Source: Sipunculus nudus
Lineage: Eukaryota; Annelida; Sipuncula; Golfingiida; Sipunculidae
DNA: 64,000 nt
Assembly (NCBI GenBank): GCA_026874595.1
Contig: CM049317.1
Span: forward strand, 63,713,118 to 63,777,117
Direction of reading: 5' to 3'
The notes below the pieces were generated by a model, which was given only the letters and a program-made list of their open reading frames with translations, was not told where the DNA came from and made no database searches. The translations under genes were made by a program, and so were the position numbers. Each line of letters begins with the position of its first letter. Position 1 is the stretch's first letter. Below, in pieces: positions 39,460 through 48,283 of this stretch.

Positions 39460-42400
39460 ATGGGTTATTTTAAACGGTGTTAATATATGTTAAGAACGCC
39501 TTCTTAAATACAGATAAAACCAACTGGTAGAACCATGCATGCATACAAAATTATCCTTTACGATCCGCGCATTTTATAAAAGAAGTTTCCTAGACATCAT
39601 GATTGATAACGTCTTCATCTTTGTCTTCAGAATCACGAATGACACAAGTCGTTGTCATCAAGCACTCACACCTGGATCTTCCTGTCAATATATCAACGTA
39701 AAATACAATAATTCAACCACCGAGCTCTTTTATAGCATACGCACCTTCTTTTATTAAAAAAAGAATGTGCGAAACACCGAAATATGGAAAAGTTAATATT
39801 CCGTATGGATAAATAAGAACAATGAAAATGAACCGACACGCACCTTTTTAGTAAACCTTCTGTCCTGCTTTTCTTGTTTTCCTTCACTCCTCTGGAAATA
39901 TGTAAACAATACAAAGGTTTAGATTGAATTAAAGGAGAAAACAAGATTAGAATTTTATATTAATCACTTTCTTTGTTCCATAAATTTACATTTGAATGAT
40001 ATTGTGTGATATTGCAATCGTATGATAATTCTGATGAGAACAATGTGACTTCTCTTCCTATCCAGTTTTATATGTAAGGAATAAGTGGAAAGGTAAAGCC
40101 CACCTTTTCGACAAAAAGATCAGGAGACATCCAAACAGCATGATTACCACTGTGGCAGCCGTAAACAAAACTGATAACAGAGACAGAGTGAACAAACCCT
40201 CACAAGAGTCTGAAAATTATGAAAACTGTATTATGATAACTGTTCTGTATATAAACATAGATAGAATTAGATTTTGTCGATCGCTGAGAACTGTCAAATC
40301 AACATGCTCTGAACAGGTGAGCTAAATTTTTCGATGGCAGCCAGCTATACTTTTACAGACCCTAATTCACAGAGCCGTTATGGCGTCCATCCATGAATAA
40401 TGAATAAATGAATACACTTGATGTTTCGATCAAACGTTCAGCATTGCCGGGAAGGCATCGAGAATCTATCTAATCAAATAAAGCCATATTGGCCTGTCCT
40501 GTTTTTATACTCCCGTCTATACGGGACGTATTATGGTAAACCCACCGTCCATCCGATAACTTGTAATGTGGTCGCGATAACTTACCGGGGCGTTGATGGA
40601 TTTGCACGAAACTCACCATAACTGCTTAAAAATAGATTATCTCGTCCGAGTTTGATTATAGGCAAAATCTACTCATATTGAACAAGGTCAAAGGTCATTA
40701 GGCTACTCTGTGGTGTCGCCGCGATAACTTACGTGGAATTCGATCGACTTTGATAAAACTCAACAGAAATATTAAGCAATATAATATCTCGCTTACGGTC
40801 AATTTTGTGCAAAATACACATATTTAATGAAGTCAGAGGCCACCAGACTTTGGCGACACCATTGTGACTTACCAACAAAGGACCCATGGGTCATGTCGCT
40901 CAGTTGAATTTTGAAAAATTTTAGCAAATGCAAACTATACTTTTTATTTTGGTTTTTCATAAATACTAGCATTTGCAAAGCTAAGAAGAAATGGCTCTGC
41001 TAAAATGAAACTCTATGATTTATAGAATAATGGGCATGAGCAAACGTCATTAATAAACATAAATTTATTAACTGAAATAAAATGCTGAAAAAAATCAAAT
41101 GAGCATAAATAAAATTTAAAAAGCATGTTAAAACAAGCCAAATAGCTATAAATCTCATTTGCACTGTGTAATAAATAAAACTTGTGGCCTGAAACCATCT
41201 AATGATGCAATCCGGAAAATATCGACCTAAATGTTATATGAATGGATACATTTGATAAACAAAAAAATGTGCTTATGCAATAAAGATTTTCAAATTTAAA
41301 TATATAACCATATGAGCTAAAAAATAATCCCACGAAAGTTTGCCCAATATTTCCGATTAAGTTTAACAGTGTTATTCATATTAAGGCGAGCCAACTTTAA
41401 GAGATATGTGTGAAATGCTACAATGTCTTTATATCTTATTTAATCTTAAAACATGTCATCGAGATCCTAATATTTTATCACATTTGAATATTAGTATTAA
41501 AATCCTGATTTTTTGGGGGGTGGGGGTTGTTTAAAAACGAAATTAATTTTTTTTTTTAATTCTCAACAACAAAAAATAAATTTAACATTGACATTATAAG
41601 ATTCATCTTGTTTATGCGTCCTGTTCATTGGAGGTGTAGGTGGGGGAGGAGTCGCCTGGGTTACTGCTGGTTGCTGCATAAAACGTTTAATTATAAGATT
41701 CATCTTGTTTACTGTACAGGTCTGTACATTAATAAGGTTTGAATAGGGCTGAGAGAGAGAGAGAAATAGAGTGATAGAGATAGAGAAATGCCCTCTGTGG
41801 TAGTTATTGCAGACAGCCTTGCCCATCTCACCTAAAAAGAGGGTGCTGGCTACGAGTGAAGTGATTACATGACAGCCTGGGGAGCTGAGGTTAGCTCTTG
41901 CACACGTACTGCATACCACTGTTCTAGGTTGGTTTCATGTCAACAATCCTTGACATGTTGCTTGTAAACTTGAAAGAAAATCTACAGTTTTTGATCAATT
42001 GGCTTCAAGTTTCAGATTATAAAGATTTAATCATTATATATGTGAAAAAGCTATGAAAATTAAATCAACAGTGCTTACAATGAGGAGATACTGGAAGAAA
42101 ATGTGCCATGGTCAAATTAGGGCAAAAATTAAAGTACTTATTTTGCATTTATACTAATAACTTAAACAGTTTACAAAGGTTTTATCTAATTTCTGATAAA
42201 CAATTAAAACTATAATCAGTTATAATCAGTTGAGCTAAAAATTCATATGGATTTTAATGAAACTCATTATACATATTTACAAAAATAGTTTCTCACCTGA
42301 ATTACATTCCGTGCAAAGTTCACCCATATTTAATGAGGACAGCAGATACATGACGGCGTATTAAGCACGTTTGCGGTGCTCTTGTTGTTACATGTTTTCT

Positions 42401-43134
42401 TGTGAACAGTGTTTTTTTTCTTTGGATTTGACTGTTTTGATTTCTTTGCCTTTCTCTTGTGATTGTTCTGTGAATTTACAGGCCTGTTCATTATTCATGA
42501 AGTAGACGCCTGAGCAAATCACCGATTCAAGGACTGTGAAGGTGTAGCTTAGTGCAACAGACCTACCTATAAGAAGATGCTAGCTCTTTGATCTTAGATT
42601 TTCAAATGAAATTACAACCTTTTTTGCTCAAACTGTGGTTTACAACATGACCTTAATAGACACTTGCAGCGGCGCTTCTCCCACCAAAGGCGCCCTTTTG
42701 TTGTATTTAGGAATTTTCGTATTGCAATAGTTAAATGCACAACATTTAAAACATTCACAAATCATATAAATTGGTTTAATAGTAATATGATTCTGTTTCC
42801 ATAGAACTACATATCTTTCATGCCTAGGGAAAATATAAATATCAAATGTACGTCTAATGTACGTTTGAAAGGTGCATCAAGATTCGCAGCATCAAGTGAG
42901 CGATTCATGTGGTGTATGTGGGTATAGACCTAACTTTTCATACACTTTTTTTTCATTTTGCTTTGTCCTTCAGGTGATGCGGATCTACACTATCAGAATG
43001 ACCCATATAAGTATCCCTTGGAGTATCATAGGTTTCTCCGGAAGAGACTCCTCCTTGTTAACTACCCCAAGGTGAACCGACTCGGACGTCAGACACGCCA
43101 ATCACTTGACCACTGCCACTGGGTGTATTACTAG
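22609..43134 (+). CDS. Five-exon gene for a 250-residue Tudor/MBT-like nuclear protein
   Basis: Exons: 22609-22816, 30200-30421, 32045-32163, 41813-41855, 42974-43134. Phases match at every junction (1, 1, 0, 1) and total 753 bases, ending in TAG. Exon 1 begins MSEAENINTFAVGQRLQALD and contains WANARLL, KVSFCGWSSEWDREV and MRQP, the pattern of a Tudor/MBT-type reader fold (compare the first Tudor of PHF20-like proteins). Exon 2 (GVLPEDIRRGDTCPSAAQ, then GDDNFVIVPVTELIFP) looks like another small beta domain. Exons 3-4 carry two basic, probably nuclear-localising stretches (PPTKKRRS and SPKKRV). The last exon encodes a Tyr/Arg-rich end (NDPYKYPLEYHRFLRKR, final HWVYY). I do not recognise the gene by name; the chromatin role is inferred from exon 1. 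The 43-base exon 4 is the weakest piece. Introns reach 9.6 kb and hold the helitron-like repeats. Confidence 0.72.
23040..25760. other. First intron of the plus-strand gene, non-repeat part
   Basis: No exon seen. It contains a C18 run (23932-23949), a perfect hairpin CCACTGG-TGA-CCAGTGG near 24080, and a GC-richer stretch (24.5-25.5 kb) with CCAAT near 25358 and an ATGCAAAT octamer near 25388. That stretch looks promoter-like, but no transcript can be tied to it. Confidence 0.35.
25768..28080 (+). mobile_element. Family A helitron-like element with a 340-bp tandem array
   Basis: Opens with a perfect 13-base-stem hairpin (TAGCTCAGCTGAC, 5-base loop, complement; 25768-25798) and closes with ACCCATGGGTCACTTGTT near 28079. 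Between lie six or so copies of a unit of about 340 bases, phased at about 25856, 26204, 26541, 26881, 27220 and 27561. Each unit has ACAGGGCACAAATCGTAACC, GAGGTCCATGAAAAGTC, TGCATTGATCACCATGATTC and a GGTGGCGCCACC palindrome. Copies diverge progressively to the right. No protein is encoded. Class is inferred from terminal hairpins plus an internal satellite, as in helentron/'pearl' elements. Confidence 0.7.
28873..30037 (+). mobile_element. Family D helitron-like element, copy 1
   Basis: Begins ATTGTATCGACTAAAACAG with a hairpin (AAAAC...GTTTTGCGGATAC) and a CCGCCGCTG-rich stretch. It ends TTTTGGCGGATACACGTAG, an imperfect hairpin, and ATTCTAG|T. Hairpin then CTAG followed by T is the classic helitron 3' end (CTRR|T). 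The interior holds half-units of the 279-base satellite with GGTGGCGCCACC near 29200, 29344 and 29622. It ends 162 bases before exon 2 of the plus-strand gene. A 208-residue open frame across the interior is repeat-derived. Confidence 0.75.
30200..30421 (+). other. Exon 2 of the plus-strand gene
   Basis: Acceptor TGTTCACAG, donor CCAG|GTGAGA, both phase 1. Encodes HVRGYLEPVPVMQVDP and SIVIQKGDDNFVIVPVTEL, alternating hydrophobic residues typical of beta strands. It is bounded upstream by the end of a family D element (30037) and downstream by a family C element (from about 30484). Confidence 0.8.
30484..31948 (+). mobile_element. Family C helitron-like element with about 326-bp repeats, in intron 2
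   Basis: Begins with a degraded CAGACAAAGTTGGGGGATAC and ends TTGTCTGGGGATA, then GGCACAAGTGGTGGC and ATATCTATT, a worn version of the 48924 end. The interior has three units marked by CTTTTAATAC, TGACAGTACTGTGAGCATTA and GGATCATGACCTTT (about 30836, 31190 and 31516). A (TA)n tract lies at 30897-30953. It fills nearly all of the intron between exons 2 and 3 of the plus-strand gene. Confidence 0.65.
32045..32163 (+). other. Exon 3 of the plus-strand gene: basic, nuclear-type
   Basis: Acceptor CTATTGTTGCAG, donor GCT|GTGAGT. Encodes SLSPPTKKRRSSIKCGGRKN and KEDKSAQTESLIA: low complexity, Lys/Arg and Ser rich, probably disordered with a nuclear localisation signal. Confidence 0.75.
32752..34490 (+). 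mobile_element. Family D helitron-like element, copy 2, with 279-bp satellite
   Basis: Starts ATTGTATCCGCCAAAACAGA, forming a near-perfect hairpin with GTTTTGCGGATAC, followed by a CCG-repeat stretch. It ends GGCGGATACACGTAGTCG, CGACTACCCG and ATTCTAG|T. The GTAGTCG/CGACTAC hairpin sits about 12 bases from the CTAG end. The termini also form a short inverted repeat (TGTATCCGCC / GGCGGATACA). The interior is a tandem array with palindromes at 33068, 33217, 33347, 33496, 33626, 33775 and 33906. Confidence 0.78.
33068..34030 (+). repeat. 279-bp satellite, each unit a dimer of 149 + 130 bp
   Basis: Palindromes GGTGGCGCCACC alternate at spacings 149 and 130, so the full repeat is 279-280 bases. 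Neighbouring full units are nearly identical (for example the stretch from GCAACCATGTTTGCACAGTG to ACTCATATCTCTGCAGTGAC). The two halves share order (palindrome, TCATATC, TTGAC, AATTT, TAGCTTT), which suggests an old monomer of about 140 bases that doubled and was then amplified. Confidence 0.9.
34590..34785 (+). mobile_element. Short family A element lacking the array
   Basis: Starts AAGTCATCTGAGCTAAAGCG with GATCACCCTTTGTCCGTC, and ends TAGTCAGCTGAGCATCAAG and TGCGTCACTTGTT. These match the two ends of the 25.77-28.08 kb element with almost nothing between, so it is a solo or internally deleted copy directly after a family D copy. Confidence 0.65.
35011..36340 (+). mobile_element. Family C 5' end followed by AGGTCA-rich repeats
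   Basis: 35011 starts TATTGTATCCCCAGACAAAG, then a hairpin partner CGGGATAC and a CCG run, and carries GTGGCGCCACCT near 35346. From about 35640 a unit of about 285 bases is repeated (GATGAGGTCAAAGGTCAAGG at about 35978 and 36267; TTAGTTTCTGGAT also recurs). No matching 3' terminus was found, so the element is truncated or nested. Confidence 0.6.
36365..37445 (-). repeat. Family D satellite units, inverted orientation
   Basis: Reverse-complement copies of the 279-base satellite: GATATGAGCTTGGATGTC, GGTCAAACCACTGCCGAG-like and ACAGACGGACGCTGTGCAAA recur, with palindromes near 36953, 37099, 37229 and 37380. Together with 33.07-34.03 kb this makes a large inverted pair of satellite arrays within intron 3 of the plus-strand gene. 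Confidence 0.8.
37446..38310 (-). repeat. Family A units, inverted orientation
   Basis: Two to three reverse copies of the 340-base unit (CAGTCTGCAGAAACTGATGA, CATGATCAATATGTATGCC, CCATAGCTCAAAGGATATGG). The block ends at TTAACGGACGGACAGACGG, the outer region of family A. A G17 run lies at 38121-38137. Confidence 0.8.
38311..39660. other. Non-repeat intron / 3' flank between satellite block and lectin gene 3 end
   Basis: AT-rich, with a (TA)n tract at 39422-39453 and a perfect palindrome TCGCGATATTCGCGA near 39110. A minus-strand AATAAA (TTTATT at about 39187) could be the poly(A) signal of lectin gene 3. No exon recognised. Confidence 0.4.
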
Positions 43135-46058
43135 GATTTGACTATTGTGCAAAACAAATGAGACATAATGATCTTTACTTACTGGTGCCAGCTGATTTTC
43201 TGTTAAACGGAGAAAGCTGTTGTGCGTTCACCGAAGTCCTATTCTGAACTGTAGCTATATAAATGTATAAAAAAATTAAAAAGAATATGCACTAATACGT
43301 GACAGTCCCTTAGACATTCAAATCACAAAACAGTGGTTGGTGTTGAATAAAAATTCAAGTATATTATTTTTCCTGATCTGTATCAATTCCATATTTTTTT
43401 TTGGTTTTCATATTGTACTACAAATGAAATGTGACACATGAATTAAATAAGTGACACGTTCGAACCATTCTAGCCGAAGACGTGTTAAAAGCAGGAAGTG
43501 CAAATCATCACCATGGTATGCTTATAATAACCTTCTGTAATTCGTTTTACACAAATTATTAAAACATTATATGACAAATCAATGCTATCATTTCTATAAT
43601 AGAAATAATAGAACACCATAACCCAACCCTAAGCATTACCATGTATGAAATATCACTGGGTTATCTTTTAAAAATAAAACTATCTGTATATATTAAAGTA
43701 AGAAAAAAGAAGATCTGAATAAAATGCTTTCTTATGATTAATCTTGAAAAATAATGAATACTCAGACTAAAAGCCGTGAAAACAGGAGACTAAAAAATTA
43801 AAAATGCTATGCATCTAATTGGGCATATAAATTTCTACATGTTACATACCAGAACCTGCAAATAGTGTAAGAAAAGACAATCAGAAACTTGTTAAGCTAT
43901 CTGAAACCAACGAACATCCTCCTTCAAAACACTTTACAACTGTATATTTTCAGAATTTTGATCGAATCAATAATCATTCTTACTTCCTTTCAGAACTTAT
44001 TCGTGAATATAATATCTGGCAAGATGATATAGAAATGTTTTTAATATTTAGCTAGAATCATGCAATCATATATTTACGCAATTTAAAAGGTTCTTGCCTG
44101 AACGGTTACGATTTTTTTTTTTTTTTTTTTTGCTAAAAGAAGGATGAAATCCCTATTATCAGAATACAGTCCAGGTTTTATGCTATAAAAAGTACGATGC
44201 TACCATAATTTCTTAGACGGGAAGTGGAGTCTTCCGTTGTACTTTCAGTTGGTCGAATAAATTCTGCAACAAAAGAAACAAATGAGTTATGTGCTTCTTA
44301 AGAATTATTTTACTCAATAAAAAAATATGATGAAGAGATTCAAAGACCCATCTCAAACCAATCGACCCTTCAGTCTGCTAACATTCTTCATTCAAGCACG
44401 AAATTGGGTATGATGTCCTCAACGGAACTCAGAAATACACGTCATCTTTCATTAGCCTGTATGTTTGTATATGTAGGTATATCTGTGTCAATGCGCTCTA
44501 TCAGAGTGCGTTACACGTTACCTGTACAGTCTATTCAAATCCATTGACCACCGCCTCACAAAGCTAAAACGTTTATTATTAGTAGATTAGATAAAATGCA
44601 TGTGCTTAATTTTCAAAATGTGGGTCTGAGGACATGTCCCCTCTCACATTTCCAAGGGGTTGAGAATAAAGTTAACTTTGTCTTCTTTAATTTTGACTTT
44701 TTTATTTTTAAATTTAGAGACAATATCGACAATCAATTATAGTTTTGTCATAAATTCCTCAATAATCATTCCATGATGCACTTTATGAGAAGATAAGGAT
44801 TTTAAATTTGCAATTGCATATTTTGAATAGCAGAAATATTTGCAGAATATGTAATGGACGTGAAGAAAATCATGATACTACGGATATCTATTATGTCTCA
44901 TCTGTAAAAATGTAAGTTTTGTACCAAGATTTTGACCAGGTGTCTTTTTTTCGGGGATGAGGTGGGTGGCTTCTATCTGTATTGATGTGGATTGTCCTCT
45001 AACATTGCCTATGAATAGAAGTAACTAAAATCACTGACCTTGTGCACAGATGTAAGAGTGTTTTTCCTCGCATGAGACAGATTTCCAATAGTAGCCCTCA
45101 TCAAACTTTTGTAATACGGCACATCTACTTTCTGGCTTCGGTTCTCCTTTGTACCAAAATGTAGAACTGGCTTCGTGAGATGCTACATAATTAAACCTGT
45201 ACTTTTTAATCCCATTAGATTAGATAACAGGTGTTACGTATTAATATATCAAATATGTCAATCATATTAATTTTCCGTCTCATAAAATGATTCGCTCTAG
45301 CAAGTCAGTTTTTTATTAGCCTGTGAATCTGTTCAGAGTTTTGAGATGCATTTCTCTTACCCTTCGTATCATTGTAATACCAAGACGCTTTCCTCAAACC
45401 GACCCAAAAGTTAGTACATGTGTTGTGCTGGCGTTTGTTGAGCCAAGTTACTATCTGTTGAAGTTGGGTCTTCGTTTCCATTGAAACGATCGAGAAGCCT
45501 TGTCTTGAGCACGTGTTCTGGGCGTCATACCATCCCCCGACGTCACAACCGAAGACATAGCACTTGTTTTCCACTTTCAAGCAGTTTCGTGGGGTAATAT
45601 CATACGGACAATGGGTACATTCTGCAAAAAAATGATGAACTATTTGTGAGCTCCAGAAAAAAAAGTGTTAGTCATTTAGTCTTAGAACTGTGGAACATTA
45701 AATATTCATTTCAAGGTGAAAGTGCATATAATATAGCACGTTACTCATTTTTATTTTAGAAATAATAATTTACAAATAGTTACATTATGTTTAAGTAAAT
45801 AAACATTATTGGTTAATCCCCCAGTTTATCTGTGATGTTAAAAGGGCGTTATTTATTCTATATAAAAACCAAGCTTGTATCAAATTACAGGTATCCGGTC
45901 AATGTGTTTATATTTGAATGTAGTATGTGTATTGGTTATTACTACAAAATAAAAAACTACAAGAGGGATAAGAGCAACACATAAGAATTGTTAAACAAAC
46001 TCCTAAAGTCCAATATTATATCCGTCTTAATTAAGAGGATATCAAATTCAAATTTGAT

Positions 46059-46105
<47 letters not shown>

Positions 46106-46361
46106 TGTTACACTTATCCCTCGTGTACTGTGTATTATGTCTCGGGTGTAACTTAAGCACTTGTCAGACGAGTACTTTTTAGCGTTCACTGACCTTCAAT
46201 TTGACAAATATACCCTTCACCTTGGCTATTGCAAGTCTCAGCTTTTACGGCTTCATACCGCAGCTTCAACAGACCACATGTGTTGCTTTGTTTCCCTGCC
46301 AATTGGATTTCACCATCTTAAACAAACACAGTACGACAGTCGAAAAACTTTTAATAAATGT

Positions 46362-46410
<49 letters not shown>

Positions 46411-47878
46411 TAAGAATGCAAAACATCATATAACATAAGCAACATATAACCTATAAACATGTTATGTTTAAGGCTTTTTTTCACAATAAAATGCAGTTTT
46501 GTTTCAAGAAATTTAATAATAGTACGGCTTTTGAATTACGAAAATATTTAAGCGAAATATAAATACCTTATCATAAGCTGGGCCTTGATTATATTAAAAG
46601 TTTCTTTTGTTAGTTGCATGGAAGATACTTTATCAGTTTACTTCAATATTATGTTGTAATTAAAAAAAAACGTATATGGCATCAATGACGATAGGTTATG
46701 AGAATAAATGTTTTTATATGAGAATAAAATTGGAAGGATTTTCCCAAAATAAATGTGGTATTTACCAAGTTCTCATCATAATGCCAAAGATATGTACCGT
46801 AAATACTACCATCAACATTGCGCCACTCATGCCGACTGATTTGTCTCAGAGTAGTCCAAACGCTGTTTAGTTGACTGTCCTTTAGTTTTATTACCATCCG
46901 CTTGTATACAGGTTTATCTTCGTCCACGGATCGGGGCCCCATTAACTTCCATCCCTCTCCCCACCCAAGACAGGTGTCGATTGCTTGTTGGAAGGTTCCT
47001 TCACTAGCAACCACCTTTACATCTGCATTATATGTGCTGATAGGTGCTGAAAGTAATATATTATTTATTGATACACGACTACGGTATCATGTCTGACTGA
47101 AAACAAAGTGAAATCCGTACTCGATAATACACGGCATAGAAGAGGGAACTGTGAATGTACAGATATATTAATATTACTGAATTTCGAATTTATTTTGGTT
47201 CGATGGTTACTTCATTATTTTGATAACACCATGGCATCTCTTTAATATTCATATATCAGAAAGCAGTTAAGCATTGTAGGAGTCTTGTACTGGTGGATTA
47301 AGAAACACAACCAACCTGTAATAGCCGGTGTGATTGTCACCAGCAAGAGTAAATCCAATGCGAAACTAACAAAGCTGAAAACAAAAAAGAAAGGAAACGT
47401 GCAAAGACTGCTTGAATAGCAAGCATTGCATTTCATAACATAAAGATGACTGATTCGTTCACTTAAAATAAATGCGTCACATTTATAAAGTATACCTGAA
47501 GAGAGATAAAAAAATAACACGTCAATATGTTACGCCAGTCATGCGAATAATCTGCCGGTCATACAGATGTTCACAATCAGATTGCATAAAGTAAAAAGAA
47601 TAATGATTTCTATAAATTCGACATTCATTTTCATTCGACTGTCATTTAAATACTGTTCACAAACTTTGAAATATTAAGTGGCAGTAGTACATAGATTAAG
47701 TCCTCTACTGAATCGTGCAGACCAATGAACATTATTTCCAAGTAAGCATTTTTGTATCAAGACATAATATCGGAGAGTATGTACTTAAACACACTGCCCC
47801 AAGAGATAACACGCATGACATGGCCGAGTTCAGCTACATAAATTAAATTTACCTTTGCTTTTGCCTGTCGTTAGACAT
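39666..47878 (-). CDS. Lectin gene 3: type I membrane protein with two C-type lectin-like domains
   Basis: Eleven exons with matching phases: 47878-47853 (ATG, MSNDRQKQ), 47374-47316 (signal core ALDLLLLVTITPAIT), 47046-46798 and 46316-46194 (CTLD1), 45621-45361 and 45182-45039 (CTLD2), 44263-44204 and 43248-43183 (stalk), 40209-40104 (membrane helix), 39891-39844 and 39681-39666 (tail). The total is 1158 bases, in frame, predicting 385 residues. Exon lengths in the CTLDs equal those of lectin gene 2. It is a probable cell-surface recognition receptor. The 3' end is less certain: the last exon gives only KIQV and a stop at 39666, and a GTGTGAGT donor inside it could lead to another exon. The plus-strand gene's last two exons (41813-41855 and 42974-43134) lie in the 43183-40209 intron. 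Confidence 0.85.
39844..40209 (-). other. Transmembrane and cytoplasmic exons of lectin gene 3
   Basis: Exon 40209-40104 (phase 1 to 2) encodes SCEG, a hydrophobic helix (LLSVLFTAATVVIMLFGCLL, IFL) and SK. Exon 39891-39844 (phase 2 to 2) encodes RGVKENKKSRTEGLLK, a strongly basic tail. No ITAM- or ITIM-like tyrosine motif is visible. The order helix then basic residues supports a type I topology with a cytoplasmic C-terminus. Confidence 0.8.
40500..40900. repeat. Dispersed repeat with CCCGTCTATACGGG hairpin
   Basis: Begins with the hairpin ACTCCCGTCTATACGGGACG and ends CCCATGGGTCATGTCGCTCA, similar to family A 3' ends. The interior has two weakly similar copies of GTCGCGATAACTTACC and CGCGATAACTTACGTGG. 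Probably another hairpin-ended non-autonomous element inside the lectin gene 3 intron. Confidence 0.5.
42974..43134 (+). other. Terminal exon of the plus-strand gene, inside a lectin gene 3 intron
   Basis: Acceptor TTTGTCCTTCAG. Read in phase 1 it gives DADLHYQNDPYKYPLEYH and so on to HWVYY and TAG at 43132-43134. The alternative phase 0 reading stops early after 33 residues and would not join the phase 1 donor of exon 4. An AATAAA at 43346-43351 is a candidate poly(A) signal. If it is used, the 3' untranslated region covers lectin gene 3 exon 43183-43248 in antisense. Confidence 0.75.
43183..44263 (-). other. Stalk exons of lectin gene 3
   Basis: Exon 44263-44204 (60 bases) encodes FIRPTESTTEDSTSRLRNY, Ser/Thr rich and the same length as the gene 2 stalk exon (9430-9371). 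Exon 43248-43183 (66 bases, donor GTAAGT) encodes QNRTSVNAQQLSPFNRKSAG with an NRT glycosylation site; no equivalent was found in gene 2. Together they form an extracellular, probably glycosylated, linker to the membrane. Confidence 0.75.
45039..45621 (-). other. CTLD2 of lectin gene 3 (two exons)
   Basis: Exon 45621-45361 begins CTHCPYDITPRNC and continues GGWYDAQNTCSRQGFSIVSM and TNFWVGLRKASW. Exon 45182-45039 gives TFWYKGEPKPESRCAVLQ and YYWKSVSCEEKHSYICAQ. The canonical EPN and WND sugar/calcium motifs read EPK and WKS. Both exons are phase 1 at both ends. This domain is the best conserved part between genes 2 and 3. Confidence 0.9.
46061..46101. repeat. (TA)n microsatellite in lectin gene 3 intron
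   Basis: Uninterrupted alternating TA between the CTLD2 and CTLD1 exons. A second tract lies at 46361-46406. Confidence 0.95.
46194..47046 (-). other. CTLD1 of lectin gene 3 (two exons)
   Basis: Exon 47046-46798: QAIDTCLGWGEGWKLMGPRS, NSVWTTLRQISRHEW, NVDG. Exon 46316-46194: GEIQLAGKQSNTCGLLKLRY, ETCNSQGEGYICQ. The donor at 46797 (GTACAT) is weak but gives the correct phase and the same 249-base length as gene 2. The better-looking donor at 46765 (TTG|GTAAAT) would shift the next exon out of frame, so it can only be used if an unseen exon intervenes. A (TA)n tract (46361-46406) lies in the intron. Confidence 0.75.
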
Positions 47879-48283
47879 TGTTTTTGTCAAAAGCAGAAAA
47901 TGATGGTCAACACACTTCCTAGTATATCTAAAAAAAGATGATCACAAATATTGTTATGTTTTTATTGTATTTTTGAACAATTTTACAAGCACGTTCTATT
48001 CTTCCTAAAAGACGCTGTTGATGCAACCCATGTACTTATACTTAGATATATCGACAAATATATAGTGAAACACATAGTGATAAGGCAACTGTGATTGGTA
48101 CGTCAAACCTGGTATACTTAATTATGTGAAGGCCTATTTATCTTGTGTTTCTTACAGTATAATTAGTATATACATAACGTTGAGACAAGTTTCGTTTTGT
48201 CAAAGAGTGACCTCCATGGAATACCAACATAGTAGATATACACCTGTATATAAGCAGAATAAGCCCAGTATTCTTTTTAAATA

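Noticed and set aside
42872-43075. Plus-strand frame reading the 42974 exon in another phase
   Set aside because: It ends early and does not match the phase of the preceding exon; the alternative phase gives a longer, protein-like C-terminus.
43850-43875. Possible 6-base microexon (TTGCAG|GTTCTG|GTATGT) in lectin gene 3
   Set aside because: The splice signals look good and the phase fits, but six bases cannot be supported without transcript data.
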